Below are positions 29,991 to 38,797 of a stretch of DNA of 64,000 bases, in pieces (the first letter of the stretch is position 1; each line of letters begins with the position of its first letter). A model generated the notes under the pieces. That model worked only from the letters and a program-made list of their open reading frames with translations. It did not search any database and had not been told where the DNA came from. A program made the position numbers and the translations under genes. Source of the stretch: DASPSM01 sp963800135 (lineage in GTDB: Bacteria > Planctomycetota > Planctomycetia > Planctomycetales > Planctomycetaceae); NCBI GenBank assembly GCA_963800135.1, contig CAWCZR010000020.1, positions 73,585-137,584 of the forward strand, given 5' to 3'.

Positions 29991-30455
29991 ATGGCCAGTG
30001 CCACGCCGACTCGTCGCCGCATTCGATACAGCACCCTCGACGAAGTCGTCGAAGACGCCGCCCGGGCGGTGAGCGCGAACTCGGCCACGACGGGCAAGTG
30101 GTCGCTGGGGCAGATCCTCGAGCACCTCGCCATCGCGAACGACAAGATGATCGACGGATTTGGTTTTCAGGCCCCCTTGCCGATCCGGACCGTCGGTCGG
30201 TTCTTTCTCAAAAAGCGTTTGCTCGTCAAGGGGCTCACCCCAGGCTTCAAGCTCAGTCCGCGGGCTGCGGCCGTGCTGGTGCCGGACGAGATCGATGCGA
30301 CGGCGGCGCTCGAGCACCTGCGTCGCTCGACCGAGCGACTGAAGAACGAGCAAAAACGAGCCGCGCATCCGTTTCTCGGTCCAATGACCGTCGACGAGTG
30401 CACTCAAATGTGCCTCCGCCATGCAGAGCTGCACATGAGCTTTGTCACCGCCTGA
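29991..30455 (+). CDS. DUF1569 family protein
   Basis: The ATG at 29991 gives 154 residues. The sequence RRRIRYSTLDEVVEDA, KWSLGQILEHLAIANDKMID and the terminal CLRHAELHMSFV match DUF1569, a DinB-like four-helix fold with conserved His residues that could bind a metal. The role is unknown. The gene stands alone on the plus strand after the divergent STAS operon. Confidence 0.75.
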   Translation: MASATPTRRRIRYSTLDEVVEDAARAVSANSATTGKWSLGQILEHLAIANDKMIDGFGFQAPLPIRTVGRFFLKKRLLVKGLTPGFKLSPRAAAVLVPDEIDATAALEHLRRSTERLKNEQKRAAHPFLGPMTVDECTQMCLRHAELHMSFVTA

Positions 30456-31152
30456 GCGAGTCTTGGTGCCACGGCTGAGTGCCGATTCTTCCGTCTGCGC
30501 AATGCAAAAAGTGCAATCGGACGGCAGGCGTTTGTCCGGTGCGGCGGCGAAATTCGGGCGTCCGAGATGTGCTTTCGCGTCGAACTTTGCGAAATCGCGC
30601 GGCTTCGGCGAGTTGGGCGAAGGTCGGCCGCACCCGGGGGCGGCGCCGACATGACAACTGCGGCCCCGGCATGCTGATTGCAAAGCGGAAGGTCAGCTTG
30701 CCGCGGCGTGTCCGTGTGACAGCACTCCCTGCGGGGCCGCTGGTTCCACTCGATTCGGCGCTTCGCCGGAGGTGTCTGCCATGTCAGGGTTGATTGAAGC
30801 AGCGCGTGCTGCTGCGCGCAGGTTCTCATTCGGGGTACGCCAGCTCGGACGGGCGCCAAGTCCCCGCCGCCTGCGAAACTGGCTGATCCCTCCGCCCGCT
30901 TCCCGCGGTGGCGGCAACTCGCTGCCGGGCGGGAGCCGCTTCGCTATCGTCCGCGTTCCTGTCCTCGTTCCCGTGCCCGTTTCCAGCGGCGGGCGACGGC
31001 CGCATCGTGCGACCGTTGGTTACTCGGGGGAGGGGACGTCGCGTCCGCTGGCAGCCTCGGTCTGGTGGTCGTCCCCGGTCCCGGCGACTCTTGATTCAAC
31101 GGTCTTCGGCGCGCCGATTGCGCCGATTCACACGTGGCCGCGTCGCGTCTTC
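30456..31152. other. Gap without a convincing gene
   Basis: The frame of the next gene stays open upstream to 30772, but that stretch is Arg/Ser/Pro-rich with no family or signal features and is taken as untranslated. No terminator or clear promoter was found. Confidence 0.4.
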
Positions 31153-32148
31153 ATGCTGACCGCGGCGGTCGGCGCGCTGTTGCTTGGTTCGGCGACGGCC
31201 CTCGCACAATGTTGCGGCTCGGGCTGCGGCGGCGGCGGTTGTTCGCCCGGCTGTGGCTCGCCCGGATTTGGTTCGTTCGGATTCGGCTCGCCGGCACCCA
31301 ATTGCTGCTGCCCGTCGGGGGGCTGCGGCTTTGGATGCTCGGCGGGCTGTGGTTGTCCCCGTGCGCCGTTTGGCCTCAGCTTGTTCGGCGGCGGACGCTG
31401 TTGTCCGCCTTGCGGTTCCTGCTGTGGACCGCCGTGCGGCGGCGGGTGTGGCAGCTGCGGTGGTTGTGGTCCCGTCTGCGGACGCTGCTGTTCGCCGCCC
31501 TGTGGCGCTCCTTGCGGCATGCCGTGCGGAGGCAGTTGCGGCGGACCGTGCGGCTGCGCTCCCTGCGGCGGCGCGTTTTGCGGCAGTCCTGTCTGTGGCG
31601 GACCGGTTTGCGGGCTGGCGTGTGGGCCGCCGCGTGGCATGGCTTGCGGTCCATCTTGCGGCCCGTCGTGTGGACCAGCCGGTTGCGGCGCGGGCTGCGG
31701 CAGATGCGGGGCAAGCTGTCTCGGAGCGCCCGCCCCCTGTGGAGACGGCTGCTGCCCCACTTTCGAGACCAATCCCGCCCTCCCGCCCGGTGCGATCAAC
31801 CGACCAGGCTATCCGCCGGGCGGCCCGCTCGGCGATCCGATTCCCGGCGTTGTCCCGACCACCATTCCCAAGCGGCAGCCGCCGCCCGACGACAAGGGCA
31901 CGCGCTTCGAGCGCCGGCCGCCGGAAACCTCGAACACGGCCGCTGCGACTGACCTGACGCAGAACGCGGAGCCATCGGAGCTCCCGGTTCCTCGGCCGTC
32001 GCAGCGGCTGTTTCGTCAAAGCGTGTCGGCCGGCTTCCATACCCACGTGCTCACCGCGCAAAGCGGACGCCTGCCCGGCGAGAGCGTGGCCGCGCGCACG
32101 GCGCCTCGCATGCCGCGAACGGAAGACCAGCTGGCCCGCAGGGAGTGA
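31153..32148 (+). CDS. Secreted Gly/Cys-rich repeat protein, candidate wall or surface protein
   Basis: The ATG at 31153 gives 331 residues with a clean signal peptide (MLTAAVGALLLGSATALAQ). Residues 20-210 consist almost wholly of Cys, Gly and Pro with Ser/Ala: CCGSGCGGGGCSPGC, then many short CGGPCG, CGPSCGP and CGAGCGRCG units. The remaining 120 residues are Cys-free, proline-rich and hydrophilic. Extensive disulfide cross-linking would be expected after export. Planctomycete envelopes are known to be rich in Pro and cystine, so a structural wall protein is a reasonable inference. Several other frames are also open here because of the repetitive GC-rich sequence; the signal peptide and sharp domain boundary favour this one. 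Confidence 0.65.
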   Translation: MLTAAVGALLLGSATALAQCCGSGCGGGGCSPGCGSPGFGSFGFGSPAPNCCCPSGGCGFGCSAGCGCPRAPFGLSLFGGGRCCPPCGSCCGPPCGGGCGSCGGCGPVCGRCCSPPCGAPCGMPCGGSCGGPCGCAPCGGAFCGSPVCGGPVCGLACGPPRGMACGPSCGPSCGPAGCGAGCGRCGASCLGAPAPCGDGCCPTFETNPALPPGAINRPGYPPGGPLGDPIPGVVPTTIPKRQPPPDDKGTRFERRPPETSNTAAATDLTQNAEPSELPVPRPSQRLFRQSVSAGFHTHVLTAQSGRLPGESVAARTAPRMPRTEDQLARRE

Positions 32149-32259
32149 AGTCAGTTCGCGACCGCGACTGCCTGATGTAGGAGCATCACTGCGCCCCGTG
32201 CCCCCAGATTTGACCCTGTCCGGAGATGTGGACCTCGCCCCGATTTGACAGTCGCCCGT

Positions 32260-32288
32260 TTGACACTGCCCCGCGGAGTTAATAGCGT
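32260..32288 (+). promoter_or_regulatory. Possible sigma70-type promoter
   Basis: A perfect TTGACA (32260-32265) is followed after 17 bases by TAGCGT (32283-32288), 34 bases before the MprF-like gene. A second TTGACA lies 15 bases upstream. The -10 match is weak. Confidence 0.3.
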
Positions 32289-32321
32289 CCGGGGAGACGA
32301 ATTCACGGGCGCGAGGGGACG

Positions 32322-33359
32322 ATGTCCGACGAACGACGAGGCGCAAGCGTCGCCGACTGGATCCATAAACTCGCGCCGATCCTCGTGTTGATCATCGTGG
32401 TCCTCGCGGGCGTGATCCTGTTTCGCGAGCTGCGGCAACACTCGCTCGAGCAGTACCGCAAGGCCCTCGTGCAAATTCATCCCTGGCGGATGGGTTTCTG
32501 CGTCGGGCTGACGGTGATCAACTACATCATCCTGATGGGGTACGACTACATCGCCGTCAGGTCGACCGGCCATCCGCTCCCTTTACGGCGGATTGCCTTC
32601 GCCTCATTTGTCGGCTTTGCGATGAGCTACAACTTCGGCTCGCTGTTGGGGGGCGGGTCGGTCCGCTACCGCTTTTATTCGTTGTGGGGACTGAAGCCGG
32701 CCGAGATCGTGCAACTGGTAATGATCTTGGGCATCACCTTTTGGTTTGGCGTCTTCGGGCTGGCGGGCGTCGTCTTTCTGCTGTCGCCGAGGGACATCGC
32801 CCCGGAGCTCAACATCCCGGTCGAGAACACCAATTCGCTGGCCTGGATGCTGATCGGCATGGCCGTGGCCTACTTGCTCGTTTCGGCCCTCTGGAAGCGT
32901 CCCATCCATTTCTGGGGGCGGGAGTGGCGGTTTCCTGGGTTTTGGATGTCGGGCGCGCAACTCGGCGTGGCTGCCCTCGACTTTTTGGTGGCGGCGGCCT
33001 GCTTTTGGGTGCTCTTTCCTGCCCATCTGCAAGTGGGATACGCCGAGATTCTGGGCGTTTACCTGCTGGCGATCGTCGCGGGCGTGCTGACTCACGCGCC
33101 GGGCGGTGCAGGAGTTTTTGAAGCGGTGATCGTGGCGACCGCGCCCAAGGAGCAGCAGCCGGCTTTCCTCGCGGCATGCGTGGTCTTTCGAGTGCTCTAC
33201 AACTGGTTGCCACTGCTGGTCGCCGCGCCGCTTTACCTTTTGTTCGAGCGTCGCGTGCGTCGTCAGGCGGCCGCGAATGGGCTGCCATCCCCGAGCGGCG
33301 CCCCGGCCGAACAGCCCGGCTCGAAGGCGGTCGTGGCCGGAAGTCCCGACGCGGATTAA
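32322..33359 (+). CDS. Lysylphosphatidylglycerol-synthase-type (UPF0104) membrane protein
   Basis: The ATG at 32322 gives 345 residues with about eight transmembrane helices: APILVLIIVVLAGVILF, VGLTVINYIILMGYDY and VVFRVLYNWLPLLVAAPLYL. The hallmarks of the MprF N-terminal flippase-like domain are present (SFVGFAMSYNFGSLLGGGSV and THAPGGAGVFEAVIV). The cytosolic aminoacyl-transferase domain of full MprF is missing, so it is a YbhN-like transporter or flippase homologue and not a lysyl-PG synthase. Inner membrane; the lipid substrate is unknown. Confidence 0.85.
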   Translation: MSDERRGASVADWIHKLAPILVLIIVVLAGVILFRELRQHSLEQYRKALVQIHPWRMGFCVGLTVINYIILMGYDYIAVRSTGHPLPLRRIAFASFVGFAMSYNFGSLLGGGSVRYRFYSLWGLKPAEIVQLVMILGITFWFGVFGLAGVVFLLSPRDIAPELNIPVENTNSLAWMLIGMAVAYLLVSALWKRPIHFWGREWRFPGFWMSGAQLGVAALDFLVAAACFWVLFPAHLQVGYAEILGVYLLAIVAGVLTHAPGGAGVFEAVIVATAPKEQQPAFLAACVVFRVLYNWLPLLVAAPLYLLFERRVRRQAAANGLPSPSGAPAEQPGSKAVVAGSPDAD

Positions 33360-33412
33360 GATGGGGATCCCCCCGCGCCGTGCGACCTGGGAAAACTTCC
33401 CAGATCACCCGC

Positions 33413-35791
33413 GTGCGACAGTCCTGCCGGGAGTCGCGCTTGCCGACGCGATGTCTGCTGACGCTTTTCGCTTTGCTGCTGGCGGCCGCGCTTTGCGCGT
33501 CGCCTGCCGCTGTCGGCGATTCGAACACGTTCCGCGATCGTGTTTCTCCCATCCTCAAACAGCACTGCATCCGCTGTCACCAGGGCGCCAAAGCGAAGGG
33601 CGGACTCGATCTCAGCTCGGCCAAAGGGCTGGCGGCCGGCGCGGACGGCACGCCGATCGTCGTTCCCGGCAAGCCGCAGGAGAGTCGGCTGATCGAAGTC
33701 GTTTCGGGCGACAAGCCGGAGATGCCCAAGAACGGCAAGCCGCTCTCCGCCAGCGAAGTGCAGGCGCTCCTCGATTGGATCGCCGCGGGGGCCGAGTGGC
33801 CGGCCAGCGTGGTCCTCAAAGACGACCCGCTCGACTGGTGGTCGCTCCGGCCGCTTTCCAAGCCGCCGATTCCCGGTGCGCCGTCCAACCTGCCGGACAA
33901 GAACACGGGCTGGGTTCGCACGCCGATCGACGCGTTCATTCTCGAAGGATTGCGGTCGGCCGGGCTCGCCCCCGCGCCCGAGGCCGATCGCCGCACGCTG
34001 ATCCGCCGCCTGTCTTTCGACTTGCTCGGCTTGCCGCCCAGCGTCGCCGAGGTGGAAGCGTTCGTCGCCGACCGCGATCCGCAGGCGTACGAAAAGCTCG
34101 TCGATCGCCTGCTGGCTTCGCCGCATTACGGCGAGCGCTGGGCTCGCCACTGGCTCGACGTCGTGCACTACGGCGAGACGCACGGTTACGACAAGGACAA
34201 GCCGCGGCCGCACGCCTGGCCGTACCGCGATTACCTGATTCGCGCGTTCAACGAAGACCGGCCCTACGACCAGTTCGTCGCCGAGCAACTGGCCGGCGAC
34301 GCGCTCGAACCCGACTCGCACGACGGCATCGAGGCCACCGGCTTTCTCGCGGCTGGGCCGTGGGATTTCATCGGCCATGCGGAAGTGCCGGAGACGAAGA
34401 TCGACGGCCAAATCGCGCGGAACCTCGACCGCGACGACATGGTGACCACCACCTTCAACACGTTTTGCAGCCTGACCGTGCAATGCGCGCGGTGCCACGA
34501 TCACAAATTCGATCCGCTCACGCAGGAGCATTACTACAGCCTGCAGGCCGTCTTCGCCGCCATCGACCGGGCCGATCGCTCGTACGACGTCGACCCGTCC
34601 GTGGCTCGGCGTCGCCGTCAATTGGCCGACCGCTTACGCCAACTCGAACCGCTGCCGTCTCATGGTTCGGCCGCCGCGACGGCGGCGGCCGGCGTCGTGG
34701 CGGAGCGGAGCGCGCTCATGGCGGCGCTGGCGACACTGCCCGCGCAGAGCGTGGTCTATTGCGGCACGGTCTTCCAGGGGAGCGGAGCGTTTCGCGGCAC
34801 CGGCGCCAACGGCGGCCGGCCCCGCGTGATTCACGTGCTGGAACGAGGCGACGTCCGCCGGCCGGCCAAGCTCGTCGGCCCGGGCACACCTCCGATCGTC
34901 AAAGACGTTTCCTGGCGGATCGAGCTGCCTGCCGGCGCCGGCGAACAGGAACGGCGGATCGCGCTCGCCCACTGGATCGTCGATCGTCGCAACCCGCTCA
35001 CCTGGCGGTCGATCGTCAATCGAGTCTGGCTCTATCACTTCGGCCGCGGCATCGTCGACAGTCCCAGCGACTTTGGCCGGATGGGGCAGCAGCCTTCGCA
35101 TCCACAACTGCTCGACTGGCTGGCGGCCGACTTTCGCGACGGCGGCCAATCGCTCAAGCGGCTGCATCGCCTGATCGTGACGAGCGCGGCTTATTGCCAG
35201 GCGTCGACATCGTCCGCGCGCGGCGAGTTGGTCGACGCGGGCAATGCTCGGCTGTGGCGTATGAATCGCACGCGGCTCGACGCTGAATCGCTCCGCGATA
35301 GCGTGCTGGCGGCGAGCGGCCGGCTCGAGGGGCGGATGTTCGGCCCGTCGTTCCAAACGTTTGTCATCGAGAAGCCCGAACACTCACCGCACTACGAATA
35401 CGACAAGTCCGATCCGGACGATCGCCGCACGCATCGCCGTTGCGTGTATCGGTTCCTCGTTCGCTCGCAGCCCGATCCGTTTTTGGAGGCGCTCGACTGT
35501 GCCGACCCGTCGCAGATTGTAGAGAAGCGCGACGAGTCGATCACGGCGCTGCAGGCGCTCGCACTCTTGAACGACCGGTTCATGATCCGCATGGCCGAAC
35601 ACCTGGCCGATCGAGTGCGCGCGGAGCGGCCCGACTTGGAAGGACAGATTACTGAGGCCGTGCACGCGACGCTGCAACGCGGGCCGAGCGCGTCGGAGTC
35701 GCGCCGCTTAACTGAGTTCGCCCACGACTTCGGCTTGGCCGAAACGTGCCGAGTGCTATTGAACCTGAACGAGTTTGTCTACGTCGACTAG
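33413..35791 (+). CDS. PSCyt1-DUF1549-DUF1553 (PSD1) secreted protein
   Basis: A GTG at 33413 (another at 33380) places the signal peptide at the N-terminus (LTLFALLLAAALCASPAAVG). The order is a cytochrome-like PSCyt1 domain with ILKQHCIRCHQGAKAKGG, DUF1549 (LIRRLSFDLLGLPPSVAEVE, ending with QCARCHDHKFDP) and DUF1553 (LTWRSIVNRVWLYHFGRGIV, FQTFVIEKPEHSP). The length of about 790 residues is on the short side. The proteins are specific to Planctomycetes and relatives and probably act in the periplasm or on the surface. The gene pairs with the DUF1501 gene 22 bases downstream, the standard arrangement. Confidence 0.9.
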   Translation: MRQSCRESRLPTRCLLTLFALLLAAALCASPAAVGDSNTFRDRVSPILKQHCIRCHQGAKAKGGLDLSSAKGLAAGADGTPIVVPGKPQESRLIEVVSGDKPEMPKNGKPLSASEVQALLDWIAAGAEWPASVVLKDDPLDWWSLRPLSKPPIPGAPSNLPDKNTGWVRTPIDAFILEGLRSAGLAPAPEADRRTLIRRLSFDLLGLPPSVAEVEAFVADRDPQAYEKLVDRLLASPHYGERWARHWLDVVHYGETHGYDKDKPRPHAWPYRDYLIRAFNEDRPYDQFVAEQLAGDALEPDSHDGIEATGFLAAGPWDFIGHAEVPETKIDGQIARNLDRDDMVTTTFNTFCSLTVQCARCHDHKFDPLTQEHYYSLQAVFAAIDRADRSYDVDPSVARRRRQLADRLRQLEPLPSHGSAAATAAAGVVAERSALMAALATLPAQSVVYCGTVFQGSGAFRGTGANGGRPRVIHVLERGDVRRPAKLVGPGTPPIVKDVSWRIELPAGAGEQERRIALAHWIVDRRNPLTWRSIVNRVWLYHFGRGIVDSPSDFGRMGQQPSHPQLLDWLAADFRDGGQSLKRLHRLIVTSAAYCQASTSSARGELVDAGNARLWRMNRTRLDAESLRDSVLAASGRLEGRMFGPSFQTFVIEKPEHSPHYEYDKSDPDDRRTHRRCVYRFLVRSQPDPFLEALDCADPSQIVEKRDESITALQALALLNDRFMIRMAEHLADRVRAERPDLEGQITEAVHATLQRGPSASESRRLTEFAHDFGLAETCRVLLNLNEFVYVD

Positions 35792-35813
35792 CTCTCCCCC
35801 GAAATTGCCAACC

Positions 35814-37298
35814 ATGCAACACGAGGACCCCACTCCACTCGGCCGCCGGCAGTTCTTATGGGAACTCGGCGGCGGGTTGGGCGGAATCGCGCTCGCGCAT
35901 CTGCTCAACGGCGACGGCCTGCTGGCGGCGGGCAGCCAAACGCGGAGCGGCAGCGCGCTCGAGCGATTGCATCATCCGGCCAAAGCTAAGCGGGTGGTGC
36001 AGCTCTTCATGGCGGGCGGGGCGAGCCATCTCGACACGTTCGACTACAAACCACTGCTGCATCAGCGCGACGGCGAGAAGTGGGATCCGGGCGAGCACAT
36101 CGAATTGTTTCAAGACGGGCTCGGCGCCACGTTTTGTTCGCCCTGGAAATGGCGGCCTTACGGCCAGTGCGGCAAGATGTTGAACGAAATTGTCGCGCCG
36201 CTTGGCTCGTGCGTCGACGAGATGGCCTTCGTGCATTCGCTCGTCGGCAAGACGGGCGTGCACAGCCAGGGAACGTATTTGCAGGCGACCGGCTTCGACC
36301 GGCCCGGCTTTCCCGGCGCAGGCTCCTGGGTGAGTTTTGCTCTCGGCTCGGCAAATGAAAATCTGCCGACCTTCGTCGTGCTGCCCGACCATCGGGGCTT
36401 CGCGTCCAACGGCCCGAAAAACTGGAGCGCCGGCTTTCTCCCCGCCGAGCACCAGGGAACGATTCTGCGTCCCGGCGCGGGCAATCCGATCGCCGACCTG
36501 CACGCGCCGCCCGGCCACGACGGTGCCAGGCTGCGCGGCCGGTCGATCGAACTTTTGAGTGAACTCAATCGCGAGCACGCGGCGTCGCGGCCCGGCGATT
36601 CGCGATTGGAGGCCCGCATCCGCAGCTACGAGCTGGCTGCCCGCATGCAGTTGAGCGCGCCCGAGGCGCTCGACCTGTCGAGCGAACCGAAGCACGTCCT
36701 CAAGATGTACGGACTCGATCACGTGCCGGCCGCCTTTTCGTCGGAAATCAACGATCGCGAAGAGACGGTCCATTTCGGTCGCAAGTGCCTGATCGCTCGC
36801 CGGCTTTTGGAGCGGGGCGTCCGCTTCGTACAGATCTGGTCGGGCTGCGACAACGGCTTCCCGCGGCGGAACTGGGACTCGCACGAAGACATCGCCCGCG
36901 ATCACCGGCCGCTGGCGCTGGGCATGGCCCGTGCCACGGCGGCCCTGATTCTCGACCTCAAGCAGCGGGGCCTGCTCGACGACACGCTGATCCACTGGAC
37001 GACTGAATTCGGCCGCATGCCATGCGCCCAGGGTGGCCGCGGGCGGGACCACAACCCATTCGTGTTCACCAACTGGCTTGCCGGCGGCGGCATTCGCGGC
37101 GGCATAACGTTCGGCCCCAGCGACGAATGGGGCTACAAGCCGGCCGACCGCAACCGCCCGACCAGCTGCCACGACGTGCACGCGACCATGCTGCACCTGC
37201 TGGGCATCGACCACGAACGGCTCACCGTCCGCCACAACGGCATCGACCGCCGACTGACCGACGTCGAAGGAACGGTCATCCGCGACGTGCTCGCCTGA
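35814..37298 (+). CDS. DUF1501 protein
   Basis: The ATG at 35814 gives 494 residues. The twin-arginine-like start TPLGRRQFLWELGGGLGGIA is followed by QLFMAGGASHLDTFDYKP, THCGP-free alkaline-phosphatase-fold segments such as HSLVGKTGVHSQGTYLQATG, and the C-terminal metal-site region HWTTEFGRMPCAQGGRGRDH. DUF1501 is related to sulfatases and phosphatases. It is consistently encoded beside PSD1 proteins, so the two probably work together on an exported substrate. The frame is intact. Confidence 0.9.
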   Translation: MQHEDPTPLGRRQFLWELGGGLGGIALAHLLNGDGLLAAGSQTRSGSALERLHHPAKAKRVVQLFMAGGASHLDTFDYKPLLHQRDGEKWDPGEHIELFQDGLGATFCSPWKWRPYGQCGKMLNEIVAPLGSCVDEMAFVHSLVGKTGVHSQGTYLQATGFDRPGFPGAGSWVSFALGSANENLPTFVVLPDHRGFASNGPKNWSAGFLPAEHQGTILRPGAGNPIADLHAPPGHDGARLRGRSIELLSELNREHAASRPGDSRLEARIRSYELAARMQLSAPEALDLSSEPKHVLKMYGLDHVPAAFSSEINDREETVHFGRKCLIARRLLERGVRFVQIWSGCDNGFPRRNWDSHEDIARDHRPLALGMARATAALILDLKQRGLLDDTLIHWTTEFGRMPCAQGGRGRDHNPFVFTNWLAGGGIRGGITFGPSDEWGYKPADRNRPTSCHDVHATMLHLLGIDHERLTVRHNGIDRRLTDVEGTVIRDVLA

Positions 37299-37308
37299 AA
37301 GAACCCTG

Positions 37309-38691
37309 ATGACCGCCCGCCGCATCCTATTCGCCGTCAGCTTCCTCTGGTTGACGGTTCGAGCCCCGAGTCTCGCCCCGGCCGCCGACGCGCTGTGGAA
37401 GGCCGGAACGGCCAAGGCTGTCATCACGCCGAAAGATCCGTTGTGGATGGCCGGCTATGCGGCGCGGACCAGTCCGGCGTCCGGCACGCTCCACGAGCTT
37501 TACGTGCGGGTGCTGGCGATCGAGGACGCCGAGGGGCATCGGGCCGTGCTGGTCAGCAGCGATCTGTTGGGCATCCCCCGTTCGATCTCCGAGCACGTGA
37601 CGCGGATGCTCAAGGAGAAATTCGGGTTGTCGCGCGAGGCCGTGATGCTGAATGCGTCGCACACGCATTGCGGCCCGGTGCTCCGCGGCGCCCTCTACGA
37701 TGCCTATCCGCTCGACGACGCCGAAAAGCGGAAGATCGAGGCCTATTCGAGCGAGTCGGAGGCGACGCTGGTGCGGACCGTTGGCGAGGCGTTGGCGCAG
37801 CTCGTGCCGGCGAGCCTGGCGGTCGGGCAGGGCGAGACTGACTTTGCCGTCAATCGCCGCAACAATCGTGAGCCGGACGTTCCCGCGCTCATCGCCAGTC
37901 ATTCGCTCCGTGGGCCGGTGGATCACTCGGTTCCCGTGCTGGCCGTTCGGCGGGCGGACGGACAATTGCTGGCGGTTGTCTTCGGTTATGCCTGCCATAA
38001 CACGACCCTGAGCATTCAACAATGGAACGGCGACTACGCCGGGTTTGCCGAAAGCAATCTGGAAGCGGCTCACCCCGGCGCGACGGCCCTGTTCTTCATG
38101 GGCTGCGGGGCCGATCAAAATCCCATTCCGCGGCGGACCGTCGAGCTGGCGAAAAAATACGGCGGCATGATGACGACGGCGGTCGAGGCGGTGCTCGCCG
38201 GCAAGCTGGAATCGCTGTCCCCCAAACTCGAGGAGCACTACGAAACGGTGACATTGCACCTGGGGGCCGCTCCGACGCGGGCCGAGCTGGAGGCCCGCGC
38301 ACGCGACCGCGCGGGCTACGTGTCGCGCTGGGGGACGCGGCTGCTCAAAGAACTGGATGCCGGCCGTGCGCTGCCGCGGACTTATCCCTATCCAATCGAG
38401 GTCTGGCGGCTCGGCGGGAAGCAGCTGTGGATCGCGCTCGGGGGCGAGGTCGTCGTCGATTTCGATCTGCGGTTCAAGGAACGTTACGGCCCGGAAACGT
38501 GGGTGAGCGCCTACGCCAACGACGTGATGGCCTACATCCCCTCAGTCCGCGTCCTCAAAGAGGGCGGCTACGAAGGCAACACGTCGATGCTGGTCTACGG
38601 TATGCCGGCCGAACGCTGGGCGCCCGATATCGAAGAGATCATCGCCGCAAGCGTGGACCGGGGCGTCCACGCGGTCCAGTCCGCCAAATAG
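37309..38691 (+). CDS. Neutral/alkaline ceramidase-like secreted protein
   Basis: The ATG at 37309, 10 bases after the DUF1501 stop, gives 460 residues with a signal peptide. The family signatures are AGTAKAVITPKDPLWMAGYA, VLVSSDLLGIPRSIS and the zinc-site loop MLNASHTHCGPVLRG. FGYACHNTTLS and FFMGCGADQNP follow. The N-terminal domain resembles neutral ceramidases, which hydrolyse amides of sphingoid bases. The C-terminal Ig domain of true ceramidases is not apparent, so the substrate is unsure. Close spacing indicates an operon with PSD1 and DUF1501. Confidence 0.85.
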   Translation: MTARRILFAVSFLWLTVRAPSLAPAADALWKAGTAKAVITPKDPLWMAGYAARTSPASGTLHELYVRVLAIEDAEGHRAVLVSSDLLGIPRSISEHVTRMLKEKFGLSREAVMLNASHTHCGPVLRGALYDAYPLDDAEKRKIEAYSSESEATLVRTVGEALAQLVPASLAVGQGETDFAVNRRNNREPDVPALIASHSLRGPVDHSVPVLAVRRADGQLLAVVFGYACHNTTLSIQQWNGDYAGFAESNLEAAHPGATALFFMGCGADQNPIPRRTVELAKKYGGMMTTAVEAVLAGKLESLSPKLEEHYETVTLHLGAAPTRAELEARARDRAGYVSRWGTRLLKELDAGRALPRTYPYPIEVWRLGGKQLWIALGGEVVVDFDLRFKERYGPETWVSAYANDVMAYIPSVRVLKEGGYEGNTSMLVYGMPAERWAPDIEEIIAASVDRGVHAVQSAK

Positions 38692-38797
38692 TGCCCCGCG
38701 TGGTCGCGAGTGCCTTGTGCGAGTAACATGGCACCGTAACGTCGAACGGGGCATTCTTGCCCGAAGCTCGGCACCCGCTCCTCAAACGAGGCTCGAC

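Noticed and set aside
30772..31152. N-terminal extension of the Gly/Cys-rich protein
   Set aside because: It would bury the signal peptide at 31153 and has no protein-like features.
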